NCBI RefSeq assembly: GCF_000826085.1
Contig: NZ_CCYM01000002.1
Location: 124,001 to 188,000, forward strand
Origin: Nigerium massiliense
GTDB lineage: Bacteria > Actinomycetota > Actinomycetes > Propionibacteriales > Propionibacteriaceae
DNA length: 64,000 bases
Direction: 5' to 3'
The translations under genes were made by a program, and so were the position numbers. Positions 19,491-32,176 of this stretch are shown piece after piece. Under the pieces are notes generated by a model. That model was given only the letters and a program-made list of their open reading frames with translations. It had not been told where the DNA came from and did no database searches. The first letter of the stretch is position 1. Each line of letters starts with the position of its first letter.

Positions 19491-20200
19491 AGCTCCTGGT
19501 CGCCGGCGGCGTGCGCCCCGCGGCCGCCGTCGTCGCGCCGGGACTCCCCGCCGGCGCCGTCCCCGTCGGCGTCGCCCTTCTTGCGACGGACGATGGCGCG
19601 GCGCACCAGCCACACGAGCAACGCGACGAGGAGCAGGATGAGGATGACGTAGACGACGTTCGAGTACTGGTTGACGACGTCGCCGACCTTGCTCCACTGG
19701 TCGCCGAGTAGGTAGCCGGCGGTGGCGAGGATCGTGTTCCACACCGCGCTGCCGAGCGCCGTGAACAGCGAGAACCGCAGCAGCGGCATGCGGTCCACGC
19801 CGGCCGGGATCGAGATCAGCGAGCGGATGCCCGGGATGAGCCGTCCGAAGAGGATGGCGGCCGGGCCGTGCCGGTGGAACCAATCGACGGACTTGGTGAC
19901 ATCGTTTCCGTCCACCAGCGGGATCTTGTCGGCGATGCGCCGCAGCCGGTCGGCGCCGAACGCGGCGCCCAGCCAGTAGAGCAGGTAGGCGCCCAGGAGC
20001 GAGCCCAGGGTGGCCCAGACGATGGCGATCGGCAGCGAGTAGGGCGGGTTCGGTTGTGCCGCGGTGAAGCCGGCCAGCGGGAGGATCACCTCGCTGGGGA
20101 TGGGCGGGAAGACGTTCTCGAGCAGGATCGCCAGGAAGACGCCGGGCCCCCCGATCGTCTGCATCAGGTTCACGACCCACTGCACGATGTTGTCGAACAT
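19487..20200 (-). CDS. DedA family membrane protein
   Basis: 237 aa, an integral membrane protein with the DedA/SNARE-associated signature: ENVFPPIPSEVILPLAGF, then GSLLGAYLLYWLGAAFG and FGRLIPGIRSLISIPAG. DedA proteins act in the membrane, probably as lipid flippases for undecaprenyl phosphate or other lipids. A charged, Gly/Arg-rich cytoplasmic tail ends the protein. It is the first gene of a three-gene operon; the stop overlaps the next start. Confidence 0.9.
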   Translation of the reverse strand: MFDNIVQWVVNLMQTIGGPGVFLAILLENVFPPIPSEVILPLAGFTAAQPNPPYSLPIAIVWATLGSLLGAYLLYWLGAAFGADRLRRIADKIPLVDGNDVTKSVDWFHRHGPAAILFGRLIPGIRSLISIPAGVDRMPLLRFSLFTALGSAVWNTILATAGYLLGDQWSKVGDVVNQYSNVVYVILILLLVALLVWLVRRAIVRRKKGDADGDGAGGESRRDDGGRGAHAAGDQEL

Positions 20201-20346
20201 CGACCAACTCTCTTTCCGGTGAACGGCTTGCCGGAATCAGTGGCCGGCGGGAAAACCGTCGGCCACTCTATCGAGAGTCGCCATGATCGAACCGCAGGCT
20301 CGGGTGACATTCCGGGATGTCCCCGAGCGAGACCGGGTGGCCGCCC

Positions 20347-21165
20347 TCACCCCAGGCCGACGACCACCAGCAGCGCCAGGCAGGCGACGCCCTCGACCAG
20401 GCCCAGGCGGCGCGGACTCCATCGCGGACGCACCCGCGGCACCACGGCCGCGCGGACGGTGGCCGCGGCGAAGAACACCGCCCACCACCAGCTCGTCCCG
20501 GCGAGCCCGGCGGCCAGCGCGGCGGCGACGGTGGCGGCGGCGTGCCAACCGATGGACGCCGCGAGGTAGCCGACGCTGTCGCGCTCCCGGATGTTCGTCT
20601 TGACGTAGAGCACGGTGCCGAAGAAGTAGGCGAAGCAGAAGCACGTGGTGGCGAGGACGGCGGCACCCAGCGGCGTCCCGGACGCCGCGGCGAGGTCCGC
20701 CGGGGAGCGGTAGACGACGACGGCCGTCATCAGGCTGGCCCCGGCGGTGGTCAGCGCGCCGCCGAGCGTGGCCCGTTCGTGCCGGCGCGACGCCAGCACC
20801 ATCGCCGGGACCAGCGCCACGAGGTAGGCGGGCACCCAACCGAGGATGGGCCAGCCGGCCAGGGCGAGCGTCCCGAGCCCCAACACCGCCGCCGCGGCGG
20901 CGTAGACGAGCAACGGGCGCTGCAGCGGCCCGCGACGGGAGGACGGGGCCTTGAGCCACAGCGACGCGGCGTTGAAGCAGAAATAGCCGGCCAGCCAGAA
21001 GAACAGCAGCACCCAGGCGTAGGTGGGGATCGCCGTCCCGTGCCGCACGCACAGCAGCGAGCCGGCCACGTACGGGACGAACAGCATCGCCCAGGCGCCG
21101 TGCTGCTGGGGAATCCAGCCGGCCTTCTTGGCCTGGGGACGCCGACGTGAGCTCACGCCCGGCAC
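20347..21165 (-). CDS. YwiC-like family membrane protein
   Basis: 272 aa with about eight hydrophobic spans. The N-terminal PQQHGAWAML motif after a basic leader is typical of YwiC-like proteins, whose function is unknown (in Bacillus the gene lies near nitrate-respiration genes). The start is a GTG; another in-frame GTG three codons later is possible. Neighbours are transcribed separately. Confidence 0.8.
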   Translation of the reverse strand: MPGVSSRRRPQAKKAGWIPQQHGAWAMLFVPYVAGSLLCVRHGTAIPTYAWVLLFFWLAGYFCFNAASLWLKAPSSRRGPLQRPLLVYAAAAAVLGLGTLALAGWPILGWVPAYLVALVPAMVLASRRHERATLGGALTTAGASLMTAVVVYRSPADLAAASGTPLGAAVLATTCFCFAYFFGTVLYVKTNIRERDSVGYLAASIGWHAAATVAAALAAGLAGTSWWWAVFFAAATVRAAVVPRVRPRWSPRRLGLVEGVACLALLVVVGLG

Positions 21166-21216
21166 TTTACTCCGGTCGGCCCTGGAAAAATTGCGGTCGG
21201 CCGCGGACAGTCACGC

Positions 21217-22227
21217 TCACGGCCGCCGGGTGCTGCAGGTGACGGTGAACGCCCGGTCGCGCGCGACGATCTCGGTGGGGCCGACGTCGCGGCGCAGCCA
21301 GCCCAGGTAGGGCAAGTGGGAGTTGAACACCAGCCACAGCTGCCCGCCGGGGGCGAGGACGCGCGCGGCGTCCGCGATGATGCGGGCTGTGGGCGTGGAG
21401 TCCTTGGCGGCGCCCCGGTGGAACGGCGGGTTGGACGCGATGAGGTCGGCGGAGGCCTCCGGCTCGGCCTCCAGCCCGTCGGCGCGGACGGCGGCGACGT
21501 CCAGCCCATTGGCCTCGGCGGTGGCGGCGGTGGACGCGAGCGCCGCGGCGGAGACGTCGGTGGCGCGGACGCGGTACCCGCCGCGGGCGAGGGTGGCCGG
21601 GATGAGGCCCGTGCCGCCGCCGACGTCGAGCGCGCGGGCGGCGTCCGCGCTCGTGGGCGGCAGGTGCGCGAGCAGGAGCCGGGTGCCGGCGTCCAGGCCG
21701 GCCGCGCTGAAGGTGAGACCGTGGGCGACCATCGTGAGGCCGAGTTCGTCCACGCGGACGGTGCGCGGCCAGGTGCGCTCCCCCGGCGTCGGGCCCTCGG
21801 CGTGCAGCACGCGCGACTTCTGCCGCCCCAGACTGGCCCGGACGTCGGCGAAGCTGCCGGCCAGCACGTCGTTCATCGCCCGGGTCATGTGCTTGACGCG
21901 TCCGCCCGCGACGACGTGCAGCGGCCCGGACGCCCCGGCGGCCAACGCCTGCGCGTACTCCTCGAGGCCGCCGAGGGCGGTGGGCAACCGCAGCAGGACG
22001 GTCGAGACGCCGGTCAGCGCGTCGGGGCCGAGCGCGACGAGGCGCTCGGCCCCGACGGGCAGGTCCCGTTCGTCGCGCACGTCGTCGCAGTACGCCCGGA
22101 CGCGGCAGCCGCGCTCGAGCAGCGCCCGGCAGAGCGCGCCGTCGCGGTCGTCCACGACGACGACGGTGCCCCCCGGCTCCGGAGCCGCCTCATCGAGCAT
22201 GAGGGCGGCGACGGGGTCGAGGGGCAC
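21217..22227 (-). CDS. RsmC/RlmG-type rRNA guanine-N2 methyltransferase
   Basis: 336 aa with a degenerate N-terminal methyltransferase-like domain (about 1-150) and a catalytic C-terminal domain carrying ALDVGGGTGLIP (SAM loop) and ASNPPFHRGA, the NPPF motif of N2-guanine methyltransferases. This architecture is that of RsmC and RlmG; which rRNA position it modifies is not evident. GTG start. It lies 47 bases downstream of lemA on the same strand. Confidence 0.82.
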   Translation of the reverse strand: MPLDPVAALMLDEAAPEPGGTVVVVDDRDGALCRALLERGCRVRAYCDDVRDERDLPVGAERLVALGPDALTGVSTVLLRLPTALGGLEEYAQALAAGASGPLHVVAGGRVKHMTRAMNDVLAGSFADVRASLGRQKSRVLHAEGPTPGERTWPRTVRVDELGLTMVAHGLTFSAAGLDAGTRLLLAHLPPTSADAARALDVGGGTGLIPATLARGGYRVRATDVSAAALASTAATAEANGLDVAAVRADGLEAEPEASADLIASNPPFHRGAAKDSTPTARIIADAARVLAPGGQLWLVFNSHLPYLGWLRRDVGPTEIVARDRAFTVTCSTRRP

Positions 22228-22274
22228 GGTGTCGCGGCTTGTCGGGCCGGTGGCGTCCGGACCCGTGATGCTGC

Positions 22275-23090
22275 TCAGTTGGCCGGGTTCGAACCGGGGC
22301 CGCCCTGCTGCGGCGGGTTCTGGTTCTGGTTCGGCTGGTAGGTCGGCTGCTGGGCGTCGCCGAAGTCGGACGCCTGCGCCGGCCGCTCGTAGGTGCGGGC
22401 GTCGTAGGCCTGCGGGTTGGGCAGGTCGTTCGGGTTGCTCGGGATCTGGCGCTGCTGCTCCCGCGGCGCCTGCTGGTTCGGCTCGTCGCCGCGGTGGCTG
22501 ATCTCGCCGAAGTTCACGTCGGGCGCGCGGCGCACCTCGGGGTCGTTGACCTCGAAGTAGGTGGCCTTCTGGAAGTTGAACGAGTTGGCGATCATGTTGG
22601 TCGGCACCGACTCGATGCGGGTGTTGTAGTTGCGGACGTTCGCGTTGTAATAACGGCGCCCGGCGGCGATGCGATCCTCGGTTTCGGAGAGTTCACGCTG
22701 CAGCTCGAGGAAGTTCTGGTTGCTGCGCAGCTCGGGGTACGCCTCGACGCTCACCAGCAGGTTGCGGACGGCGCCGGAGAGCTCGGCCTCGACGTTGGCG
22801 CGCTGCTCGGTGGGCGCCTCGCCGCTGCGACCGGCCAGCGACTGCGCCTCGGTGCGCAGGCGGGTGACGTTCTCGAGCGTATTGCGCTCGTGGGCGGCGT
22901 ACGCGCGGACCGTCTCGACCAGGTTCGGCAGCAGCTCGTAGCGCCGGTTGAGCTCGACGTCCACCTGACGCCAGGACTCCTGGATCATGTTGCGTTGCCG
23001 GACGAGGCCGTTGTACGCGCTGAGCGCCCACACACCGGCGGCGATCACGAGGACGACGAGGATCACGAGGATCCAGCCGAAACCAGGCAT
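22275..23090 (-). CDS. LemA family protein
   Basis: 271 aa. One N-terminal transmembrane helix (residues 4-24) is followed by the LemA signature YNGLVRQRNMIQESWRQVDV and helical coiled-coil domain through SFNFQKATYFEVND. The last 80 residues are a low-complexity Gln/Asn/Pro-rich tail, longer than in most LemA proteins. LemA proteins are membrane-anchored helical bundles of uncertain role, sometimes linked to envelope stress. GGAGACC precedes the ATG. Confidence 0.9.
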   Translation of the reverse strand: MPGFGWILVILVVLVIAAGVWALSAYNGLVRQRNMIQESWRQVDVELNRRYELLPNLVETVRAYAAHERNTLENVTRLRTEAQSLAGRSGEAPTEQRANVEAELSGAVRNLLVSVEAYPELRSNQNFLELQRELSETEDRIAAGRRYYNANVRNYNTRIESVPTNMIANSFNFQKATYFEVNDPEVRRAPDVNFGEISHRGDEPNQQAPREQQRQIPSNPNDLPNPQAYDARTYERPAQASDFGDAQQPTYQPNQNQNPPQQGGPGSNPAN

Positions 23091-23176
23091 GAGTGGTCTC
23101 CTTGCAGTAGGTGTCGCGCCCCAGCCTAACGGGCGGCTCGCCCGGACAGCGAGGGCGACCCCCGCGCGGCGCCCGC

Positions 23177-23716
23177 TTACAGACCCAGGTCGGCCAGGCT
23201 GAACGCGGCGCGGTACGCGAGGCCCTCGGCCTCGATGCGCTCGCGGGCACCGGTGTCGCGGTCGACGATCACGGCCACCCCGACGATGTCGGCACCGGCC
23301 TCTCGGACGGCCTCGACGGCGGTCAGCACGGAGCCGCCGGTGGTCGAGGTGTCCTCGACCACCAGGACGGGGCGTCCGGCGATCTCGGTGCCCTCGATGC
23401 GGCGCTGCAGCCCATGCGCCTTCGACTCCTTGCGGACGACGAAGGCGTCCAGCCGCTGGCCGTCCGCCGCCGCGGAGTGCAGCATCGCGACCGCCACCGG
23501 GTCGGCGCCCAGCGTGAGGCCGCCCGCGGCCTCGAACGCCCAGTCGGCGGTCAGGTCGCGCATCACGCGTCCGACGAGCGGCGCGGCGGCGCCGTCCAGC
23601 GTCACGCGGCGCAGGTCGACGTAGTAGTCGGCCTCCTTGCCGGAGGCCAGGGTGACCCGGCCCCGGACGACCGCCAGGTCGACGATGTGCTGCAGGAGTT
23701 GTTCGCGCTCAGCCAT
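23177..23716 (-). CDS. pyrE: orotate phosphoribosyltransferase
   Basis: 179 aa; transfers phosphoribosyl from PRPP to orotate in pyrimidine synthesis. It has the type I PRTase PRPP loop VLVVEDTSTTGGSVL, plus TLASGKEADYYVDLRR and VRKESKAHG. I chose the ATG that gives the usual N-terminus (MAEREQLLQHI). A GTG nine codons earlier overlaps the stop of the upstream spermidine-synthase-like gene as GTGA and could be the true, coupled start. Confidence 0.92.
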   Translation of the reverse strand: MAEREQLLQHIVDLAVVRGRVTLASGKEADYYVDLRRVTLDGAAAPLVGRVMRDLTADWAFEAAGGLTLGADPVAVAMLHSAAADGQRLDAFVVRKESKAHGLQRRIEGTEIAGRPVLVVEDTSTTGGSVLTAVEAVREAGADIVGVAVIVDRDTGARERIEAEGLAYRAAFSLADLGL

Positions 23717-23739
23717 GGGCGTCAGCGTAAGGGACGGAC

Positions 23740-24555
23740 TCACTGGAACCAGAACCCGCCCTCGCGTGGGACGGGCGCGGCGGCGGCGTCCGCATCAGTG
23801 AAGGCCTGCGCTCCGCCGATCCAGCGGGTGAGTTCGCGCCCGAACAGCGAGCGCTGCGGGAAGACGGCGTGGTGGGCGCCGTCGTCGAGGTCGCCGTGCG
23901 GCAGCGGCGACGCGCTGGCCGCGACGACGAGGTTGCCGTAGCGGCGTCCCTTGAGCACGGCCGGCTCGGCGACGAGGTGCACGTGCCGCAGCCGCTCGGC
24001 CACGCCGCCGACCACCCGCTTGGCCCAGCCGAACGGCGCGCGGTCGGCCAGGTTGAAGAAGAAGACGCCGCCGGGACGCAGCCGCAGCACGACCTCGTCG
24101 AAGAACTCGTCGGTGACCAGGCTCGGCGGGACCGTGCTGCCGTCGAAGGCGTCCAGGATGATCGCGTCCGCGTAGTCGGCGGGCATCAACTCCAGTCCGG
24201 CGCGGCCGTCGGTGATGCGTACCTTGATGCCGGTGCGCCTGGGCAGCGGCAGCTTGCGGCGCACCTCCTCGATGAGGTCGCCGTCGGGTTCCAGCACGAT
24301 CTGGGCGGTGTGCGGACGCCGCGCCTCGACGTAGCGCGGCAGGCTGAGCCCGCCGCCCCCGATGTGGACGACCCGCAGCCGCCGCTCGGGGTCGGCGGTG
24401 AGCACGGTGGCGTCCAGCCCGTCGGCGATGCGCTGGACGTACTCGAACTCCAGCCGCGTCGGGTCGGCCGGGTCGACCCACGACTGCGACGTGGGCCCCG
24501 TCATCACCCGGAACGCACCCGGCGTGCTCGGGTCGGGCACGAGTCGCTCGCTCAT
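23740..24555 (-). CDS. spermidine synthase-like SAM-dependent methyltransferase-fold protein
   Basis: 271 aa with the spermidine synthase fold: VVHIGGGGLSLPRYVEA (nucleotide loop), VLEPDGDLIEEVRR, and DAIILDAFDGSTVPPSLVTDEFF, where the catalytic-site region of polyamine synthases lies. The short N-terminal beta domain of true SpeE is reduced, as in actinobacterial 'fused/orphan' spermidine-synthase-like proteins whose aminopropyl activity is doubtful. A GGAGGAG ribosome site precedes the ATG. It is followed by, and nearly overlaps, pyrE. Confidence 0.8.
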   Translation of the reverse strand: MSERLVPDPSTPGAFRVMTGPTSQSWVDPADPTRLEFEYVQRIADGLDATVLTADPERRLRVVHIGGGGLSLPRYVEARRPHTAQIVLEPDGDLIEEVRRKLPLPRRTGIKVRITDGRAGLELMPADYADAIILDAFDGSTVPPSLVTDEFFDEVVLRLRPGGVFFFNLADRAPFGWAKRVVGGVAERLRHVHLVAEPAVLKGRRYGNLVVAASASPLPHGDLDDGAHHAVFPQRSLFGRELTRWIGGAQAFTDADAAAAPVPREGGFWFQ

Positions 24556-24602
24556 TGGGCTCCTCCTGGGACGGGCCGCCGCGGGGACGGCGCAGGGACG
24601 GC

Positions 24603-24631
24603 GACGCCGCCACCGGGGCGGTGACGGCGTC
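24603..24631 (-). terminator. terminator after the alpha/beta hydrolase gene
   Basis: Arms GACGCCGCCACC and GGTGACGGCGTC pair with one mismatch around a 5-base loop, about 40 bases past the stop codon of the hydrolase gene and before the next minus-strand start. Confidence 0.6.
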
Positions 24632-24668
24632 GACGTGCTGTCGGCTGGCGGGCCGAGGGCCCGACCGG

Positions 24669-25505
24669 TCAGGACAGGTTACGCAGGAAGTCGAGGAGCG
24701 CGACGTTGAACTGGTGCGCGTGCGAGACGTTGATGCCGTGCGGGCCGCCGGCGATCTCGACGACCTTGGCCTGCGGCACGAACTCGGGCACCCGCTGCCC
24801 GGACGCGGCGAACGGCACGTTCTGGTCGCTGTCGCCGTGGATGACCAACAGGGGGACGTCGCACTTCTCGAGGTCGGCGCGCAGGTCGGTGCCCCAGATG
24901 CCGATGGTCTCGACCAGCGCCGTGTCCTCGGCCTGCTCCGTGATGTCGAGGGCCAGGTCGAGCTCCTCCGCCGACACCTGCAGCCCGCCCTTCTCGGTGG
25001 AGAAGAAGGTCGTCATGAACTCCTTGAGGAACCCCTCGCGGTCGGCACGGCACTGCTCCTGCATCTCCTCGAAGCCCGACTGCGGCATCGCGCCGTCGGG
25101 GTTGGAGTCGGTCTGCGCCAGCGCGGGGGTGACCGCGGCGGCCAGGACGGCGCCGGCCAGCCGGTCGGTGCCGTGCTTGCCGATGTAGCGGGCGACCTCG
25201 CCGCCGCCCATGCTGAACCCGACGATCACGGCGTCGCGCAGGTCGAGCTGGTCGAGCAGCGCCGCGAGGTCATCGGAGAGGGTGTCGTAGTCGTTGCCGG
25301 TGCCCGGCTGGTCGGAGCGCCCGAAGCCGCGTCGGTCGTAGGTGACGACCCGATGGCCCGCGCTCTCGAGGGCATCGGTCTGGTGCGCCCAGGACTCCCC
25401 CGACAGCGGCCAGCCGTGGATGAGGACGACCGGGCGGCCGTCGCCTCCGGTGTCGGTGTAGTGCAGCTTGACCGGGCTTTCGCCGGGAACGGTGATGTCG
25501 GGCAT
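24669..25505 (-). CDS. alpha/beta hydrolase, non-haem chloroperoxidase type
   Basis: 278 aa. The oxyanion region HGWPLSGESW, nucleophile elbow GFSMGGGEVARYIG (serine), a catalytic-acid region HGDSDQNVP, and a C-terminal histidine segment GGPHGINVSHAHQFN match cofactor-free haloperoxidase/esterase family proteins. It is cytoplasmic with no signal peptide. Natural substrates are usually esters; peroxidase activity is a side reaction. GGAGGAG precedes the ATG. Confidence 0.88.
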   Translation of the reverse strand: MPDITVPGESPVKLHYTDTGGDGRPVVLIHGWPLSGESWAHQTDALESAGHRVVTYDRRGFGRSDQPGTGNDYDTLSDDLAALLDQLDLRDAVIVGFSMGGGEVARYIGKHGTDRLAGAVLAAAVTPALAQTDSNPDGAMPQSGFEEMQEQCRADREGFLKEFMTTFFSTEKGGLQVSAEELDLALDITEQAEDTALVETIGIWGTDLRADLEKCDVPLLVIHGDSDQNVPFAASGQRVPEFVPQAKVVEIAGGPHGINVSHAHQFNVALLDFLRNLS

Positions 25506-25574
25506 GATGCTCCTCCATGTCGGGTTTCTCCCGACCCTAACCAGCCCGCCACCGCCCCAACAAGGCCCGGACGA

Positions 25575-26222
25575 TCACGAACCGCGGCGCAGGACGCAGC
25601 CCCGCGGGTGCGCCATCGGCAGGAGTTCGAGGGGCTCGGACTCCCCCACCAGGGCCCGGACGACGCCCAGGTGCACGCCGCACACGAGGGACGGCTCGTG
25701 CTCCGCCACGCTCCGCAACGGGCAGGCGCGCAGGATGAGCAGCCGGTCGTCGTCGGCGTCCGGCTCGGGGTCGAAGCCGAGCCCGGTCATCGCCTCGAAG
25801 AAGTCGGACTCGCCGAGTTCGGCGGGACGCTCGGCGAGCAACTCGTCGCCCCAACGCCGCCCCGCCCGCTCGGCGATGGCGTCCGCGTCGCCTCGTTCGG
25901 CGATCTCGCGCAGCAGCGCGCCGACGAGCTGGTCGCCGGTGATGCCGGTCTCCCAGGCGCTGGCCGCCCGGAACTTCGCGGGCGGTCGGCCGCGCCCGCG
26001 GCGTTCCGACGTCTTCGTGGCGACGTGCGCCAGCCCGTCGGCGACGAGCGCCTCCAGGTGTTCGCGGACGGTGTTCGGATGGTTCCCGGTGTGGGCTGCG
26101 ACGTCGGCGACCGTCCACGCCCGGTCGGAGGAGCGCAGCAGGCGCAGAATGCGCCCGCGCGCCAGCGACAGTTCGGCCCCGCTCACGGGGCGCGGACCGC
26201 CCTCACGATGAGCCGGCTCCAT
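25575..26222 (-). CDS. winged-helix transcriptional regulator with C-terminal cysteines (COG2345/SufR-like)
   Basis: 215 aa. The N-terminal winged helix (WTVADVAAHTGNHPNTVREHLEALV, about residues 30-65) resembles ArsR/MarR-type regulators. The C-terminal domain ends with three spaced cysteines (ACPLR, VCGVHLG, GCVLR), a pattern like SufR-type regulators that bind an iron-sulfur cluster. Redox or iron sensing is inferred, not shown. Part of its own coding sequence recurs as a 40-60 bp remnant beyond thiC (28346-28402), and a clpB 3' remnant lies directly upstream of this gene. Confidence 0.75.
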   Translation of the reverse strand: MEPAHREGGPRPVSGAELSLARGRILRLLRSSDRAWTVADVAAHTGNHPNTVREHLEALVADGLAHVATKTSERRGRGRPPAKFRAASAWETGITGDQLVGALLREIAERGDADAIAERAGRRWGDELLAERPAELGESDFFEAMTGLGFDPEPDADDDRLLILRACPLRSVAEHEPSLVCGVHLGVVRALVGESEPLELLPMAHPRGCVLRRGS

Positions 26223-26282
26223 GGCGCCGAGCCTAGGGTCAGGCGATCCGCGCCACGGGCGAATCGCGAGATTCATCGGCGT

Positions 26283-26369
26283 GCCCTCGTGCACCTCGGC
26301 GGACAGCACCGTGCGGGCCGACTGATCCTCGATCGCCGTCCGCACCAGCGGGCGCAGCGGACGCGCACC
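26283..26369 (-). pseudogene. remnant of the clpB 3' region
   Basis: These 87 bases align without gaps to clpB positions 28604-28690, with ten differences by eye. Read on the minus strand they encode RPLRPLVRTAIEDQSARTV and VLSAEVHEG, corresponding to [19 protein letters not shown] and VLSGEVHEG in ClpB. The rest of clpB is absent. The fragment lies between the thiC stop and the start of the COG2345-type regulator gene. Confidence 0.85.
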
Positions 26370-26403
26370 ACCGCGGCGCAGGGCGCGCGGCAGCGAGGAC
26401 GAC

Positions 26404-28287
<1,884 letters not shown>

Positions 28288-28345
28288 TTGGGCACGACGT
28301 TAGCAACATCCACGGTTGTGCGCACTGCCTGTCACCATGCAGGCG

Positions 28346-28402
28346 ACGTCCAATTCGGCGTCGAAGCCGAGCCCGGTCGTCGCCTCGAGGACGTCGGGCT
28401 CG
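28346..28402 (-). pseudogene. remnant of the COG2345-type regulator gene
   Basis: The core 28361-28402 matches 25771-25812 of the regulator gene at 38 of 42 positions without gaps, with weaker similarity extending about 15 bases further. On the minus strand it encodes LEATTGLGFDAE, against FEAMTGLGFDPE in the intact protein. It lies between the clpB terminator and the TPP riboswitch. Confidence 0.7.
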
Positions 28403-28426
28403 GTGCGACAGGACACGAGACGCCGA

Positions 28427-28456
28427 ACGGCGGCCCCGCCGAAGCGGGACCGCCGT
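28427..28456 (-). terminator. clpB terminator
   Basis: ACGGCGGCCCCGC and GCGGGACCGCCGT arms (one mismatch) with a CGAA loop lie about 20 bases past the clpB stop codon on the minus strand. Confidence 0.8.
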
Positions 28457-28474
28457 CAGTCACCTCGTCCGTCG

Positions 28475-31123
<2,649 letters not shown>

Positions 31124-31185
31124 GTGTTACCTCCTAGCTCGGCGCCCGTGCCATCGTCCTCAGCCCACGAGCCGAGCGCAGCCAA

Positions 31186-31208
31186 AGTTGAGTTCACTAG
31201 ACTCAACT
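31186..31208. promoter_or_regulatory. HspR operator (HAIR) upstream of clpB
   Basis: A perfect inverted repeat AGTTGAGT-N7-ACTCAACT, matching the HspR-associated inverted repeat consensus TTGAGT-N7-ACTCAA, lies 63-85 bases before the clpB start. Confidence 0.92.
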
Positions 31209-31364
31209 ACTCTACGGCCTCGACTATTCCCTCGCCAGAGCCACACTCGGTCACGCGCGGGCGCCTGGCGCCGAGATCAAAGACCCCGACGGAACGTGAC
31301 GATGACCCGCTCGCCGCAACCGCCGTGCCATCGGTTGCCATGCGGGTGCGGAGGATGTGGGATT

Positions 31365-31383
31365 ATTAGTCATCCCGACTAAT
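31365..31383. promoter_or_regulatory. palindrome upstream of the tandem microprotein genes
   Basis: ATTAGT-N7-ACTAAT, a perfect 6-bp inverted repeat with the same 7-base spacing as the HAIR element but different half-sites, 48 bases before the first microprotein ATG. It is AT-rich in a GC-rich region and is a candidate operator or promoter-overlapping site. Confidence 0.45.
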
Positions 31384-31430
31384 GCAGTGATCGTTGGACG
31401 GAGGGACCGGCCAACACAGCAGAAGGGACG

Positions 31431-31523
31431 ATGACAATGTTCAACATCTTCAACGAGCGGCAGAAGGCCATGGAGCTTCAGGCCGACGCCGAAGAGCGCA
31501 TCGGGCGCAGCGACATCAACTGA
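31431..31523 (+). CDS. microprotein 1 (30 aa) of a tandem pair, unknown function
   Basis: The peptide ends LQADAEERIGRSDIN and begins MTMFNIFNERQKAME. A second ATG two codons later gives the same N-terminus as its paralogue. GAAGGGA precedes the start. It is paired with a near-identical ORF 58 bases downstream; the two differ by substitutions only, with no gaps over 29 codons, including synonymous changes, which supports translation. It is predicted to form one charged amphipathic helix, with no signal peptide or membrane segment. Divergent from clpB. I know no family for it. A duplicated non-coding RNA is the main alternative. Confidence 0.55.
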   Translation: MTMFNIFNERQKAMELQADAEERIGRSDIN

Positions 31524-31581
31524 TCTGGCGCCGTCACCGGCATCAGCACCGCACCAACCGATCAATCAACCAAGGAGCACA

Positions 31582-31668
31582 ATGTTCAACTTCATCGATG
31601 AGTGGCAGAAGGCCATGCAGCTTCAGGCCGACGCCGAGGAACGCATCGGGCGCAGCGACATCAACTGA
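31582..31668 (+). CDS. microprotein 2 (28 aa) of a tandem pair, unknown function
   Basis: It begins MFNFIDEWQKAMQ and shares the last 15 residues (LQADAEERIGRSDIN) exactly with microprotein 1. A good AAGGAG ribosome site lies 4-5 bases before the ATG. Residue changes relative to its partner are in the N-terminal half (Ile/Phe swap, Asn/Asp, Arg/Trp, Glu/Gln). It is followed within 65 bases by a strong terminator hairpin, so the two genes probably form one short transcript. Confidence 0.55.
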   Translation: MFNFIDEWQKAMQLQADAEERIGRSDIN

Positions 31669-31730
31669 CCGAGCGGTCCCCGGACGCCGGCAACCGGAGC
31701 AAGGCCGTAGGCCATCTGCCGAGATAATCC

Positions 31731-31764
31731 GAACCCCCCGCCACAGCGACGTGGCGCGGGGTTC
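31731..31764. terminator. terminator after the microprotein pair, facing the alkyltransferase-like gene
   Basis: GAACCCCCCGCCAC and GTGGCGCGGGGTTC arms pair over 14 bases with one mismatch, with a 6-base loop. It lies between plus-strand microproteins and the convergent minus-strand gene ending at 31817. Confidence 0.8.
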
Positions 31765-31816
31765 CCGCATTCAAGCGGTTTCCCCCCACCGAGGCGCCTC
31801 CCCGCCGGATGCGTCC

Positions 31817-32149
31817 TCAACCCGAGAGGAACCGGCGCTGGTAGGCGTCCGCAAGCGCGTCGACATCCACCCGGCACTGCCGGATGCGGCACCCCGAGCC
31901 GTCGGCACGCACCGGCGTGCCCTCCGCGCGCCAGTGCGCCAACGCGTCCGGGAGCAAGGGCGCCGGCAGCGCCCCGGCGACGTTGACCACCCGCCACCAG
32001 GGCAGATCGTGACCGTGCCGCGCCATGATCGCCCCGACGACGCGGGGCGCCAGTCCGACGACGCGTCCGACGTCCGAATACGCAGCGACGCACCCCGCCG
32101 GGATCTCCTCGACCGCCAGCAGGACGCGTCCCACCGCAAATCCGTCCAC
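31817..32149 (-). CDS. alkyltransferase-like (ATL) protein, MGMT family DNA-binding domain
   Basis: 110 aa, covering only the C-terminal DNA-binding domain of O6-alkylguanine-DNA alkyltransferase (IPAGCVAAYSDVGRVVGLAPRVVGAIMA). The alkyl-acceptor motif PCHR is replaced by PWWR, so the cysteine is missing, as in ATL proteins that flag O6-alkylguanine for nucleotide excision repair. GTG start, 27 bases downstream of the CBM48 protein gene on the same strand. The window's UvrA-like protein is a conceivable, unproven partner. Confidence 0.85.
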   Translation of the reverse strand: MDGFAVGRVLLAVEEIPAGCVAAYSDVGRVVGLAPRVVGAIMARHGHDLPWWRVVNVAGALPAPLLPDALAHWRAEGTPVRADGSGCRIRQCRVDVDALADAYQRRFLSG

Positions 32150-32176
32150 GGGCTCACGCTAGCCCGCGGCACCGGC

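Noticed and set aside
24669..25505. Annotating the alpha/beta hydrolase as a true chloroperoxidase
   Set aside because: Sequence supports the fold and family, but haloperoxidation is a side activity of many such esterases, so only the family name was kept.
31251..31770. Two minus-strand ORFs (104 and 75 codons) sharing a repeated segment
   Set aside because: The repeated segment is the reverse complement of the plus-strand microprotein duplication; neither has a ribosome site suited to its start and they continue into unrelated sequence.
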